Notes under the pieces: generated by a model
The model's database searches: none
What the model saw: the letters and a program-made list of their open reading frames with translations, nothing else
Told to the model about the DNA's origin: nothing
NCBI GenBank assembly: GCA_019694155.1
Contig: JAIBCN010000007.1
Span: forward strand, 1-49,831
DNA: 49,831 nt
Origin: Vicinamibacteria bacterium
Lineage (GTDB): Bacteria > Acidobacteriota > Vicinamibacteria > Fen-336 > JAGNNV01
Direction of reading: 5' to 3'
Program-made: the position numbers and the translations under genes
In this document: positions 13,526 to 22,717 of the stretch, one piece after another
Position numbering within the stretch: the stretch's first letter is position 1
Layout of the letters: the number at the start of each line of letters is the position of its first letter

Positions 13526-13999
13526 TCAATCCACGTCGGGACCAAAGAGCGCTTCGCAAAGGCGGGCGAGTTCCCTCTGCTCGGGAGTCGTCAGACGCTT
13601 CGCCACCTCGGCATCCACGGCGCCGAGGGCCGCGGTCGCCCGATGAAGGACATCGAGTCCGGCGGGAGTGATCCGCGCCCGCGAACGGCGTGCGTCGTCC
13701 GCGTCGCGTTCCCGGGCGACGAGGCCGCGGCTTTCCAGCCGGTCGAGGAGGCGCGTCACATCAGGGGCGCGGTCGATCATACGCCTGGCCACTTCGCAGC
13801 GAGGGTGGCCGTTGGGCTGGGCGCCGCCGAGAATGCGGAGCACGTTGTACTGCGCCATGCTCACGTCGAGCCCCTGGAGGGCGCGCTCGAGCCGGTCGCT
13901 GAGCCATGAGCTTGCGACCATGAGGCTCACGAGCGCCTCGTCGACGGGGCTCTCCAAGGGCTTGGTCTGCTGGAGGCGCTGAATGAGTTTCTGTCCCAC
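13526..13999 (-). CDS. MarR-family transcription regulator
   Basis: A 157-residue winged-helix repressor of the MarR family. Visible blocks are the dimer helices at the ends, the recognition region (MAQYNVLRILGGAQPNGHPRCEVARRMIDRAPDVTRLLDRLESRG) and the beta wing (LVARERDADDARRSRARITPAG). The GTG at 13999 is preferred: AAGG lies 8 nt upstream, and an upstream GTG at 14038 would lie inside the operator. TTGACA in the operator and TAAGGT 17 bp downstream could form the promoter, which would put the start of the RNA at or very near the GTG. The gene precedes doxX, and the two share an operator sequence, so autoregulation and control of doxX are expected. The ligand is unknown. Confidence 0.92.
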   Translation of the reverse strand: MGQKLIQRLQQTKPLESPVDEALVSLMVASSWLSDRLERALQGLDVSMAQYNVLRILGGAQPNGHPRCEVARRMIDRAPDVTRLLDRLESRGLVARERDADDARRSRARITPAGLDVLHRATAALGAVDAEVAKRLTTPEQRELARLCEALFGPDVD

Positions 14000-14026
14000 G
14001 GCACGGACCTTACAGGGAATAGATCT

Positions 14027-14041
14027 GTGTGTCAACACATA
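14027..14041. promoter_or_regulatory. MarR operator at the marR promoter
   Basis: Read on the minus strand this is TATGTGTTGACACAC, matching the doxX-side site (13486-13500) at 14 of 15 positions. It includes a TTGACA that may be the -35 box, so binding would exclude RNA polymerase. Confidence 0.7.
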
Positions 14042-14150
14042 TTTGCTCTTTTTCCCCGGGTGCGGGATCGAGGGACCCCGGCAGGAGCCTTTTCCCGCCC
14101 ATGATGGGCGTCATACCGGGCCACGAGCCCCGTGACTAGAGTCCTCTCGC

Positions 14151-15341
14151 ATGAACGCGCCGGACCTGGGCTCCTTCTTCCGGACCGCCGCCGTGGAGGT
14201 GCGCTCCTTCCTCCACGCCGATCACAACGCCACCGGGGTGCTCAAGGCCCGGGCGCTGCGCGACCGGCGCCGCCGCATCGAGTGGTCAAGGCACTTCGTG
14301 CAAGCCGGGTTTCTGCTGGCCGTGCTGTTGATCGGCTGGCAGTTCAGACGCTTCGTTCACGGCCTGGAGACGGGTCAGGTCGCGGGGACGCGCCCCCCCG
14401 GCGTCGAGGGCTTCCTCCCCATCGCCGCCCTCCTGAGCCTGCGTCACCTGTTCGCGACGGGCGAAGTGCATCGCGTTCATCCCGCGGGTCTCGTGATCCT
14501 GCTGCTCGCGCTCGCCCTGGGCCTGCTGGCCAAGCGCGCCTTCTGCTCCTGGGTGTGCCCCGTGGGCACGCTCTCGGAGATGCTCGCGGCGCTGTCCTTC
14601 CGGATCTTCCGGCGCCGGATGAGCCTCCCCCGTTTCATCGACGTTCCCCTGCGTTCGCTCAAGTACCTGCTGCTCGCCTTCTTCGTCTACGTGATCTGCT
14701 TCCAGATGGGGCCGGCCGCGGTCGCCGACTTTCTCGATTCACCTTACAACCGGGTGGCCGACGTGAAGATGCTGTATTTCTTCGAGCAGATCACGCCGTT
14801 CGGGCTGCGAGTGCTTCTCGTTCTCAGCTTCCTCTCGATCGTGATCCCCTACTTCTGGTGTCGTTACCTGTGTCCCTACGGCGCGCTGCTCGGAGCGGCG
14901 TCTCTGCTGTCACCGCTCAAGGTCACGCGTCACGCCGCATCGTGCATCGACTGCAACCTGTGCACGAGGGCCTGCCCGTCGCGCCTCCCCGTGGCCCGGC
15001 TGCCGCGCGTGCGTTCGGACGAGTGCTTCGCCTGCCTGTCCTGCGTCGCGGCGTGCCCGGTCCCCCGAGCCTTGAGGGTGGAAACACCCTCACCCTGGCG
15101 GCAGCCTGTGAGGCCCGCCGTCTTCGCCGCTGTCGTGGTCTCACTGTTCGTGGGCGGAACTCTGCTCGCCCGCGCCCTGGGGCTGTGGCACAGCGCCGTG
15201 ACGGTCGACGAGTACGCGCGCAGCATCCGCAATATCGATTCGCCGGAGTTCACCCACCTCATGGGCGAGGTTCCGGATCGGGGGGAATGGGAGCCGGCGG
15301 CGGCGCGCGCCGCGGGAGAAAAGGCCGGCGCCATCCGCTGA
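14151..15341 (+). CDS. Membrane polyferredoxin-like protein (NapH/NosR/YccM-type)
   Basis: A 396-residue integral membrane electron-transfer protein. Around five membrane helices (residues ~50-66, 112-128, 168-184, 219-233, 312-330) carry the two CxxxCP motifs of this family at the ends of helices (FCSWVCPVG, C132 and C136; WCRYLCPYG, C237 and C241). Two ferredoxin-type [4Fe-4S] motifs follow (C265-C268-C271-C275 and C292-C295-C298-C302, each ending in CP). Family members pass electrons from quinol to periplasmic or membrane reductases. No reductase is encoded beside it, so the partner is unknown. There is no strong ribosome site before the ATG. Confidence 0.9.
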   Translation: MNAPDLGSFFRTAAVEVRSFLHADHNATGVLKARALRDRRRRIEWSRHFVQAGFLLAVLLIGWQFRRFVHGLETGQVAGTRPPGVEGFLPIAALLSLRHLFATGEVHRVHPAGLVILLLALALGLLAKRAFCSWVCPVGTLSEMLAALSFRIFRRRMSLPRFIDVPLRSLKYLLLAFFVYVICFQMGPAAVADFLDSPYNRVADVKMLYFFEQITPFGLRVLLVLSFLSIVIPYFWCRYLCPYGALLGAASLLSPLKVTRHAASCIDCNLCTRACPSRLPVARLPRVRSDECFACLSCVAACPVPRALRVETPSPWRQPVRPAVFAAVVVSLFVGGTLLARALGLWHSAVTVDEYARSIRNIDSPEFTHLMGEVPDRGEWEPAAARAAGEKAGAIR

Positions 15342-15393
15342 TTCCCCCTGTCACGATGCGATCGAGGCGGGGAGGGTTCTCGAGAGTGCTACG

Positions 15394-16611
15394 ATGGCCG
15401 CCAAGCGAGGGTCGGCCTTCATGGCGGTTTACTTCCGGATTCAACGGCTAAGACAGGCACTGCTGCTTCTGCCACTGGCGATCGTGTTCTTCGCCGCGCG
15501 ATCGGATTCCAGGGAGCAGGAGGAAGCGCGTCTTCACTTCAAGATCGCTGAAATCGCAATGAAGCGGGGGGACGACGGCGCCGCCGTCTCCGAGCTCACA
15601 AAGGCCGTAGCACTCGCGCCCGGTAACGCCTTGTACCACTACACGCTCGCAGTGGCGCAGAAGTCGCTCGATCCGCGCGCCGCCCTGGAAAGTGTCAGGC
15701 GCGCCCGCAAACTCGGGCTGCCGGATTCCGAGAAAGAGGCCGCGCTGACGCTCGAGGCCGAACTGACTTATGAGGCCGGACACCTCACCCGCCCCGCGGA
15801 TCCTGGGCTGGGGGCGCGCACGAATGCGAAGGACGGACTTGAGTACGCCTCGCTTCCGCCCGGGGAGTTCCAGATGGGTTGTCTCCCGCAGGACTCCCGG
15901 TGCAACGAAGACGAAAGGCCATCGCACGCCGTGCGAATCCCGCGCGCATTCTGGATCGGCCGGAGCGAGGCCACAGTCGCGGCCTTCGGGACCTGGGTGG
16001 CGGCAACCGGCTTTCGGACGGCGGCCGAGCAGGAAGGGTGGGCCCACGCGTGGAATGGAAGGGCCTGGGGCCGGCAGCCTGGCTTGAGCTGGAAGAACCC
16101 GGGGTTCACCCAGACCGCCTCGCATCCGGTCGTGGCGGTTGCCTGGTCCGAAGCCGCCGCCTTCTGCGCGTGGGCGGGTGGACGACTTCCCACCGAAGCC
16201 GAGTGGGAATACGCGGCCCGCGGGGGGCATGCGGATCAGATCTACCCCTTCGCCGGCGCGGCCTCGCACGACCTCGCGAACTTCGGCAAGGATAAGGGAG
16301 GCCCGATGATCGCGGGACGCGATCAATGGGACTTCACCGCGCCTTCCGGTTCGTTTCCTGCCAATGGCTTCGGTCTCTACGACATGGCTGGGAATGCCTG
16401 GGAGTGGACGGCCGACTGGTTCGGACCCTACGGCGACGGGCCCGCGACCTCACCCACCGGAGCGGCCACCGGACAGTACCGCGTGCTCCGCGGAGGAAGC
16501 TGGAACTTCGGCCCGTGGGTTCTGCGTGCGTCGTCCCGGTACGGGCTCGACCCTACCGTCCGAAGCGTCAACCTCGGATTTCGGTGCGCGCGGGACGCGG
16601 CGCCCCAGTGA
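15394..16611 (+). CDS. Exported or anchored TPR plus FGE-sulfatase (SUMF1) domain protein
   Basis: A 405-residue protein: an N-terminal signal or anchor helix (QALLLLPLAIVFFAARSD), a short TPR-like stretch (residues ~45-115, KRGDDGAAVSELTKAVALAPGNALYHYTLAVAQ), then a formylglycine-generating-enzyme fold with the hallmark LPTEAEWEYAARGG, DMAGNAWEWTADWFGPY and VLRGGSWNF..RCARD. The two cysteines needed by true FGE for copper and sulfatase activation are missing in the RGGSWNFGPWVLRASSR segment, so this is probably one of the many FGE-fold proteins with another role (binding or structural). A start at the ATG at 15421 is an alternative; it would leave the hydrophobic segment intact. Confidence 0.85.
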   Translation: MAAKRGSAFMAVYFRIQRLRQALLLLPLAIVFFAARSDSREQEEARLHFKIAEIAMKRGDDGAAVSELTKAVALAPGNALYHYTLAVAQKSLDPRAALESVRRARKLGLPDSEKEAALTLEAELTYEAGHLTRPADPGLGARTNAKDGLEYASLPPGEFQMGCLPQDSRCNEDERPSHAVRIPRAFWIGRSEATVAAFGTWVAATGFRTAAEQEGWAHAWNGRAWGRQPGLSWKNPGFTQTASHPVVAVAWSEAAAFCAWAGGRLPTEAEWEYAARGGHADQIYPFAGAASHDLANFGKDKGGPMIAGRDQWDFTAPSGSFPANGFGLYDMAGNAWEWTADWFGPYGDGPATSPTGAATGQYRVLRGGSWNFGPWVLRASSRYGLDPTVRSVNLGFRCARDAAPQ

Positions 16612-16687
16612 GAAAGCCGCGTCACTCGGTCACGCCTTCGCAAGTCTTCCTTCGACCAGGCCCTTACCGAATTCAGAGGACTCAAAG

Positions 16688-17179
16688 ATGAGATTCACAT
16701 GCCGGCCGGTCGGGCTCGACTTCATCGAAGAGGCGGCCTACCGCTTCGAGAACGTGGTGGAGCTCGAGGCGCCGCCGGAGGCGGTGTTCGACATCTTCGC
16801 GGACGGCGAAAGCTGGCCGCGCTGGTTCGACGGAATCCAGCGCGTGGTCTGGACGAGCCCCGAGCCGAAAGGCGTGGGCACCACCCGCACGGTCACCCTG
16901 ACCACGATGACGGTGTACGAGCACTTCCTCGCCTGGGAGCATGGGCGGCGCTTCGCATTTCGCTTCGTGGGCTCATCCCTGCCGCTGTGCCGCGCCGGCA
17001 TCGAGGACTACCAACTCGAAGCGCTGCCCGGCGGCCGCACCCGGTTCTTCTACGGCGTCTATCTTGAGCCCTCCCTCGTGGTGCGCCTGGCCGGCCCGAT
17101 CGCCCGCGCTCAGTTCAGAGGGATGTTCAGCCGGGCCGCGCAGGGGTTGAAAGCGTACATCGCGGCGCGGCCCCGGTAG
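16688..17179 (+). CDS. SRPBCC (START-like) family protein
   Basis: A 163-residue single-domain protein of the polyketide cyclase/START-like superfamily, which binds hydrophobic ligands in a helix-grip cavity. The typical opening strand and helix are present (FENVVELEAPPEAVFDIFADGESWPRWFDGIQRVVWTSP), and the C-terminal long helix (RGMFSRAAQGLKAYIA). GAGGA sits about 8 nt before the ATG. It follows the FGE-fold gene by 76 bp on the same strand. Ligand and role unknown. Confidence 0.88.
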   Translation: MRFTCRPVGLDFIEEAAYRFENVVELEAPPEAVFDIFADGESWPRWFDGIQRVVWTSPEPKGVGTTRTVTLTTMTVYEHFLAWEHGRRFAFRFVGSSLPLCRAGIEDYQLEALPGGRTRFFYGVYLEPSLVVRLAGPIARAQFRGMFSRAAQGLKAYIAARPR

Positions 17180-17226
17180 ATGATGAAGGGCGTCGAAGCG
17201 CCGCCCAAGTCAGCCGGGGGCTGACA

Positions 17227-19866
17227 TCAGGACCGGAGCGCGGCCGCGGGGTCGATACGAACGGCGCGGCGCAGAGGGCGCAGGCTCGCCGCCAGAGTCG
17301 AGAGCAGAAGCACCGACGCGCTCGTCAGGAGTGTCAGGGGGTCCTGCGGCGAGATGCCGAACACCAGGGATCGGAGGCCGCTCGAAAGCGGCCAGGCGAG
17401 GGCTACCCCGACGAGGACGCCGGCGCTGACCAGGCCGAAGGCCCGGCCCAGGATGCCCGCCGCCGCCTGACCCGGCCGCGCGCCAAGGGCCATTCTGAGT
17501 CCGATCTCGCGCGTGGCCTGGCTGACGGCGTGCTCGATCAGCCCCCAGACCCCAAGCCCGCACAGAAGGAGTGCAAGCGCGGCCATGACTCCGAGGAGCC
17601 AGGCAGCCAGGCGCTCGCGGTTGAGCGAACGCTCGGTCAGCGCGGACAGCGTCGTCATCAGCTGGGCGGGTTGGGTCGGATCGAGGCGATCGAGGAGGGC
17701 GCGCGCCGCGGGCATCAGAGTCTCCGGGGGGACGGTTGTGTGGACAACAAAGAAGAGCGCGGGATACGGATTCTGCCGATAGGGAATGAAGACCTCGGGA
17801 CGCGGTTCGCTGCGGAGGCCGTAGTACCGGGTATCGCTCAGAACCCCGACTATCTCGTACGGGTACTGGCCCCCGAGATAGTCGAGCACCACCTGCTTCC
17901 CCACGGGATCCTCGCCCTTCCACGTGGTCCTGGCCAGGCGCTCGTTGATCATCACGACGAGCGGACGGTCCGGCGCGTCGCGCTCATCGAAGGAGCGCCC
18001 TGACACGGTTCGGATGCCCATGGCCCCGGGGTAGCCCGTCGTGATCATCCGGATGTCGACGGGTACGGGGGCGCCCTCCGGTCGCGCACGATCGGCGCGC
18101 CAGTAGGGGCGATTGAAATCCGTCCCGCCTTCGCTCATGGGCAGCACGGTCGTGGCACCTACTCTCGTGACACCAGGCTGGGATCGCAATCCCTTCTCAA
18201 GTGCATCGAAGTACAGATTCCGTTCCTCGTTGGACCGGTACTTCTTCGTGTTGAGGGCAACCCGGATGACGAGCTGGTTCCGCGTTTCGAATCCAGGATC
18301 TACCGCACGCAGCCCGAGCACGGTACGGACGAGAAGGAAGGCGCCGGTCACGAGGAGCAGTGCGAGGGCAGCCTGAGCGGCGACCAGAAGATGGCGGGCG
18401 TGCCCCCGCGGCGCGGTCTGGGACATCCCTGAACGAAGGACGTTCACGAGAGCCTCCCCCGAACCGCGAAGCGCGGGCAGGACCCCGGAGGCGAGACCCG
18501 ACAGCAGCGTGGCGGCAAACGCGAACAACAGCACGCGGGCGTTCATCCGGAGGGGTTCAATGGCGAGGATGGACTTCGGGACGAGCTCCTGGAGACTGCG
18601 GACCAGGACACCTCCAAGCAGCAGGCCAAGGGCGCCGCCCATGACGGCGAGAACCAGCGACTCCGTGAGCAACTGTCGGACCAGCCGCCCGCGTCCCACG
18701 CCGAGGGCGAGGCGAACCGCCATCTCGCGCTCGCGGGCGAACCCTCGCGCGATCTGAAGAGTGGCCACGTTCGATGCGGTCAGGAGCAGAACCAGAAGCA
18801 CCGCCACGAAGAGAGCGACGAGCACGGCGCGGCTCTCGCCGACCATCTGTTCCCGGATCGGTGCCACGGACACCGTCCAGCCCTTGTTGGTATCGGGATG
18901 CCGCTCAGCGAGCGTGGCCGCGAGCACGTCCATGCGGGCGGCGGCGGCCTCCGGAGTCACACCGGGCCGAAGGCGGCCCGCCACCTTGATGAAGCGCGAG
19001 TCCCGGGGCACCGCCTTCAGGTGGGCGTAGGCACGTTCCAGATCCCAGGGCAGCCACGCTTCGACGTCGGGGCCGGAGGCGATGAAGGACGCGGGCATGA
19101 CACCCACCACCAGGCGACTGACGCCGTCGAGGGAGACCGTCCTGCCCACGGCCTCCGCGCTGCCCCCGAATCGACGCCGCCAGAGCCGCTCGCCGATCAC
19201 CACCGGCCCCGCCACTTTGCTGCCCGGAGATTCCGATAGGCCCGCGGCCAGCTCCTCCGACGTGAACACGCGGCCGAGCAGGGGCGCCACTCCGAAGGCC
19301 GGGAAGAAGCCCTCGGTCACCTGAGTGCCGATGATGACCTCGGCATCCTGCGCCTCCGTCACCACCACGCTTCGAGAGTAATACCCGGCAAGGCTCGAGA
19401 AGACGTCAGCCGACCGCTTCCAATCGAGAAGGTTCGCTGGTGAAGCGCCCACTCCCACGCGGCCCTTCGCCGGGTTCGACTCGGACAGAGTAAGCAGCCT
19501 CTCCGGCTCGGCAAACGGCAGCGCGCGATTGAGTGTGGCGTCGGTGAGCGTGAAGACGGCGGTGTTCGCTCCGATACCAAGAGCCAGAGATCCAAGCGCC
19601 ACCAGGGCGAACCCCGGATCCCGGCGCAGGGCGCGGAAGCCGAAGCGGACGTCGCGCAGCGCCTCCTCCCACCACCTCGGGCCCCAGGCGTCGCGGGTGT
19701 TCTCGCGCACGACGTTGACGTTCCCGAACTCGCGTCGCGCGCGCAGCTCGGCCTCGCGAGGCGGAACTCCGCGTTCGACGAGGTCCCGCATGGCCATGGC
19801 GAGGTGCGAACGCAACTCCTCGTCCAGTTCATCGGAGCGGCGGCCGCGGCCGAAGGGGAGCCTCAT
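17227..19866 (-). CDS. ADOP-type ABC transporter permease (MacB/FtsX), 879 aa, with N-terminal cytoplasmic segment
   Basis: Large orphan permease with two FtsX-like halves. The start at 19866 is fixed by a 4-bp ATGA overlap with padR and by the family's N-terminal cytoplasmic segment (GRGRRSDELDEELRSHLAMAMRDLVERGVPPREAELRARREFG), seen in PadR-linked acidobacterial permeases. Then come the first membrane helix (GFALVALGSLALGIGANTAVFTLTDA), a periplasmic MacB_PCD domain, three helices, a second periplasmic domain and the last helices with TREIGLRMALGARPG. It is third in the operon permease-padR-permease. No ATPase is encoded here; a partner ATPase or an ATP-free role cannot be decided from sequence. 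Confidence 0.95.
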   Translation of the reverse strand: MRLPFGRGRRSDELDEELRSHLAMAMRDLVERGVPPREAELRARREFGNVNVVRENTRDAWGPRWWEEALRDVRFGFRALRRDPGFALVALGSLALGIGANTAVFTLTDATLNRALPFAEPERLLTLSESNPAKGRVGVGASPANLLDWKRSADVFSSLAGYYSRSVVVTEAQDAEVIIGTQVTEGFFPAFGVAPLLGRVFTSEELAAGLSESPGSKVAGPVVIGERLWRRRFGGSAEAVGRTVSLDGVSRLVVGVMPASFIASGPDVEAWLPWDLERAYAHLKAVPRDSRFIKVAGRLRPGVTPEAAAARMDVLAATLAERHPDTNKGWTVSVAPIREQMVGESRAVLVALFVAVLLVLLLTASNVATLQIARGFAREREMAVRLALGVGRGRLVRQLLTESLVLAVMGGALGLLLGGVLVRSLQELVPKSILAIEPLRMNARVLLFAFAATLLSGLASGVLPALRGSGEALVNVLRSGMSQTAPRGHARHLLVAAQAALALLLVTGAFLLVRTVLGLRAVDPGFETRNQLVIRVALNTKKYRSNEERNLYFDALEKGLRSQPGVTRVGATTVLPMSEGGTDFNRPYWRADRARPEGAPVPVDIRMITTGYPGAMGIRTVSGRSFDERDAPDRPLVVMINERLARTTWKGEDPVGKQVVLDYLGGQYPYEIVGVLSDTRYYGLRSEPRPEVFIPYRQNPYPALFFVVHTTVPPETLMPAARALLDRLDPTQPAQLMTTLSALTERSLNRERLAAWLLGVMAALALLLCGLGVWGLIEHAVSQATREIGLRMALGARPGQAAAGILGRAFGLVSAGVLVGVALAWPLSSGLRSLVFGISPQDPLTLLTSASVLLLSTLAASLRPLRRAVRIDPAAALRS

Positions 19867-20222
19867 GCGGGGCTCCCCTGTTTCGACGGGAACAGGATGC
19901 CGCTCATGGCGGCCGAAACCGCCTCCCAACGCGAACGCTCCGACACCAGGCGCTTTCTGCCGGAGGCGGTCAGTCGATAGACGCGCGTGCGCTGACGGTT
20001 CGCGGAGGTTTCCCAGCTCGCCTTCACGCATTTCTGCCGCTCGAGGCGATGGAGCGCCGGATAGAGGGAGCCCGTCTCCACCTGGAGCGCATCGTTGGAG
20101 CCGACGCGAATGGCGGTGGCGATCGAGTAACCGTGCTGCGGTCCCCACTGGAGAGTCTGCAGGATCAGCATCTCCAGAGTTCCCTGAAGCACTTCGAGAC
20201 GTCGAGGCGTAGGGTTGGCCAT
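19863..20222 (-). CDS. PadR-family transcription regulator
   Basis: A 119-residue PadR winged-helix protein of the short (subfamily 2) type. The core reads LEVLQGTLEMLILQTLQWGPQHGYSIATAIR..SNDALQVETGSLYPALHRLERQKCVKASWE, followed by the wing RTRVYRLTASGRKRL. It sits between the two permeases, 2 bp after the first and overlapping the second by 4 bp. In Acidobacteriota PadR genes are regularly coupled to ADOP permeases and are taken to repress them. The palindrome at 22621-22635, in front of the operon, is the likely binding site. Confidence 0.95.
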   Translation of the reverse strand: MANPTPRRLEVLQGTLEMLILQTLQWGPQHGYSIATAIRVGSNDALQVETGSLYPALHRLERQKCVKASWETSANRQRTRVYRLTASGRKRLVSERSRWEAVSAAMSGILFPSKQGSPA

Positions 20223-20224
20223 GG

Positions 20225-22594
20225 CTAGTCGTCCCGAAGGGCGGCGATCGGATCCATTGCGGCCGCGCGGCGCGCCGGTATCCAGGTCGCAGACAAGGCC
20301 AGGGCCATCAGAAGTCCCGACCCCGCGAGAAGCGTCACCAAATCCGTGCTGCTGACCTCGAAGAGCAGGCTGCCGATGAGCCGGTTCAAGACGAGCACCC
20401 CGAGGAGGCCGATGGCAACCCCGGCCACGGAAAGCCCGGCCCCGGAGCGGACGAACAGGCGTTCCACCTGGGCGGGCGTCGAGCCGAGGGCGATGCGGAG
20501 GCCGATCTCCCGCCGACGCTGCCCGGTCGCGAAGGAAATCGCGCTGTAGATGCCGAGCGCGGCCAGAACCATTGCCAGCACGGCCAGACCGGAAAGCCAG
20601 GCGAAGGCGAAGCGCTCCTTCGCGATCGAATCCGAAACCAGGTCGCTCATCGAGACGATGGCGATGGGCGGCTCGAGCGGGTCGCGGGCACGGACGACCT
20701 CGAGCATCCGGCGGGCAGCCGCTCCCTCATCCGCGGCGCGGACCACGATGCTCATGACCGAATACGGAATCTGCGCGTTCGGAACGAACAGCTCGGGCCG
20801 CGGCGCCACGGCAAGACCGTAGGATCGGGCGTTGCCAACGACTCCCACCACCTCATAACTCCGCCAATCCGACCAGAAGAAGCGGATGGTCCGGCCCACC
20901 GGATCGGCGCCCGGCCAGGCGGCGTCGGCGAGCGCCTGGTTGACGAGGACCACGCGGGGCGCGTCTTCGCGATCGGCATCACGGAAGCTCCGTCCCTTGA
21001 GGACCGCCATCCCAACGGCCTCGAAGTAGCCTGGCGTCGCCGCCCGGAATCTCGCCTTCGCCGCGTTCGACCGGGCCGGCTCGGGATCCTCGATGCGATG
21101 GTAAGGAACGTCGAAGTCGATCCCGAACGGGTTGAGGGGCGAGACAGTGACCGCACCCGCCGCGGCGATGCCCGGCGTCTGCCGAAGGGCGTCCGTGACC
21201 TCGCGGAAGTAAGCCACATTCCTGTCAAAAGCGTCGTACGCATCTCCAAGGGACATCCTGGCGACCATCACGCCCTGGGACTGGAAGCCGGGCGGCACGC
21301 TCGCGAGCTTCGCGAGCGACCGGGTCAGAAGCCCGGCCCCGACCAGCAAGACCAGGGTAAGGGCGATCTGGCTGACCACGAGGGCGCCGCGGAGTCTGCT
21401 CCGCCCGGAGTCGCCAACCGTGTTTCGACCGCCGATGCGCAAGCTCTCGGGAGCCGCGCCAACAAGCGCATCGCGGCTGGGAAGGAGGCCGAACAGAAGG
21501 GTGGTGAAAAGGCAGATCGCCGAGGCATAGGCCAGGGCCGCGCCATCGATCCGAACGTCGCCGAGGCGAGGCAACTGGGCGGCGCCCACAACCTTGACCA
21601 GCCCGATCAGAGCCGCGGCCACCGCGACGCCCAAGGCCGCCCCCGCGCAGGAAAGGGCGCCTGCTTCGAGAATCAGCTGTCGCAGGATGCGGAAGCGGGA
21701 CGCGCCGAGCGCGGTGCGGATCGCCATCTCGTGCCGACGCTCCACATTCCGGAGGAAGAAGAGATTCGCGATGTTCGAGCAGGCTACGAGCAGCACGAGC
21801 GTCACTGCGCCGAGGATCAGGAGCAGAGCGCGACGGACGCCGCCGACCGTCTCGTCCAGCAATGGCACGAGGGTTATTCCCCGCCCCCGATTGGCGGCCG
21901 GATACCGCTCGGCGAGCCGCGCCGCCAGCTGGTCGACTTCGGCCTGCGCCTCCTGAACCCCGACATCCCTCCTGAGTCGACCGATGACCTGGAGATAGTT
22001 CTGCCCGCGGTCGATGTCAGTCGGGCGGATGCGGATGGGAAGGAAGACGTCGACGTCGCCCCCCGGGTTGACGAACTCCGCGGGCAGGACGCCGATCACG
22101 TCGAAGTCCTTGGCTTCGAATTGAAGTCGCGCGCCCACCGCGTCCCGCCGGGCGCCGAGCTGACGCCGCCAGAAGCCTTCGGTGATGACGACGGGCCGGC
22201 TTCCCCCCTCCACGTCATCGGCCTCCCCCAGGACCCGGCCGCTGGCCGCGCCCACCCCCAGCACTTCGAAGTAACCCGGTGAGACGAAGCCGACGCGAAC
22301 ATCGACGGCGGGCATAGCGCTCGTCAGTGTCAGGGTTCCCGGGCGCTGCGCGGCCGCCATGCCTTCGAAAGACCGGGTCTGCCCCCGCCAGTCGGCGAAG
22401 TTGGAGATGGACGTCGCCTCGCGCGCGTTCGCCCGCTGGGGATTGGTCTCCCAGAGCCGTACCAGGGCGTCGGGCTCGCGATAGGGCAGGGATCGAACGA
22501 GGATCCCGTAGCCCATGCTGAAGGCGGCCGTGCTCGCCCCGATACCCAGGCCGAGGGTGGTGATCACGACCAGCGGAAAGGCGGGACGTCCCAT
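20225..22594 (-). CDS. ADOP-type ABC transporter permease, 789 aa
   Basis: First gene of the operon permease-padR-permease. Two FtsX halves with periplasmic MacB_PCD domains are visible: N-terminal helix VVITTLGLGIGASTAAFSMG, the block RRHEMAIRTALGASRFRILRQL in the middle and RRREIGLRIALGSTPAQVERL near the end, closing with RRAAAMDPIAALRDD. It begins directly at the first helix and lacks the ELRSHL-type cytoplasmic segment of its operon partner. There is no ribosome site before the ATG at 22594, and a candidate -10 (TAGAGT on the minus strand) ends only 9 nt before it, suggesting a leaderless message. Confidence 0.94.
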   Translation of the reverse strand: MGRPAFPLVVITTLGLGIGASTAAFSMGYGILVRSLPYREPDALVRLWETNPQRANAREATSISNFADWRGQTRSFEGMAAAQRPGTLTLTSAMPAVDVRVGFVSPGYFEVLGVGAASGRVLGEADDVEGGSRPVVITEGFWRRQLGARRDAVGARLQFEAKDFDVIGVLPAEFVNPGGDVDVFLPIRIRPTDIDRGQNYLQVIGRLRRDVGVQEAQAEVDQLAARLAERYPAANRGRGITLVPLLDETVGGVRRALLLILGAVTLVLLVACSNIANLFFLRNVERRHEMAIRTALGASRFRILRQLILEAGALSCAGAALGVAVAAALIGLVKVVGAAQLPRLGDVRIDGAALAYASAICLFTTLLFGLLPSRDALVGAAPESLRIGGRNTVGDSGRSRLRGALVVSQIALTLVLLVGAGLLTRSLAKLASVPPGFQSQGVMVARMSLGDAYDAFDRNVAYFREVTDALRQTPGIAAAGAVTVSPLNPFGIDFDVPYHRIEDPEPARSNAAKARFRAATPGYFEAVGMAVLKGRSFRDADREDAPRVVLVNQALADAAWPGADPVGRTIRFFWSDWRSYEVVGVVGNARSYGLAVAPRPELFVPNAQIPYSVMSIVVRAADEGAAARRMLEVVRARDPLEPPIAIVSMSDLVSDSIAKERFAFAWLSGLAVLAMVLAALGIYSAISFATGQRRREIGLRIALGSTPAQVERLFVRSGAGLSVAGVAIGLLGVLVLNRLIGSLLFEVSSTDLVTLLAGSGLLMALALSATWIPARRAAAMDPIAALRDD

Positions 22595-22603
22595 GATCGC
22601 GGG

Positions 22604-22635
22604 ACTCTAGTCACGAAGGATGTAGTCTGTCTACA
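22604..22635 (-). promoter_or_regulatory. Promoter and PadR-type palindrome of the ADOP operon
   Basis: TGTAGTCTGTCTACA at 22621-22635 has perfect 5-bp arms (TGTAG/CTACA). On the minus strand it contains TAGACA, which with TAGAGT 18 bp downstream could be the -35 and -10 boxes of the operon. The site would then overlap the -35 box. This assignment is by pattern and position. Confidence 0.5.
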
Positions 22636-22666
22636 CCGTTTATTTGAATCACCGCCGGCCGGGATG

Positions 22667-22710
22667 AAAAAGCCGGCGCCGCCCGGGCTTTGGCCGCGGA
22701 CGACGCCGGC
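22667..22710 (-). terminator. Intrinsic terminator after the slipin gene
   Basis: On the minus strand a 14-bp stem (arms starting GCCGGCGTCGTCCG and ending CGGGCGGCGCCGGC, including two G-U pairs) is followed by TTTTT. It begins 8 nt after the slipin stop and separates the RNA-repair locus from the ADOP operon. Confidence 0.75.
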
Positions 22711-22717
22711 GCACGAT

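Noticed and set aside
15394..16611. True sulfatase-activating formylglycine-generating enzyme
   Set aside because: The fold is right, but both catalytic cysteines are missing and no sulfatase gene is adjacent.
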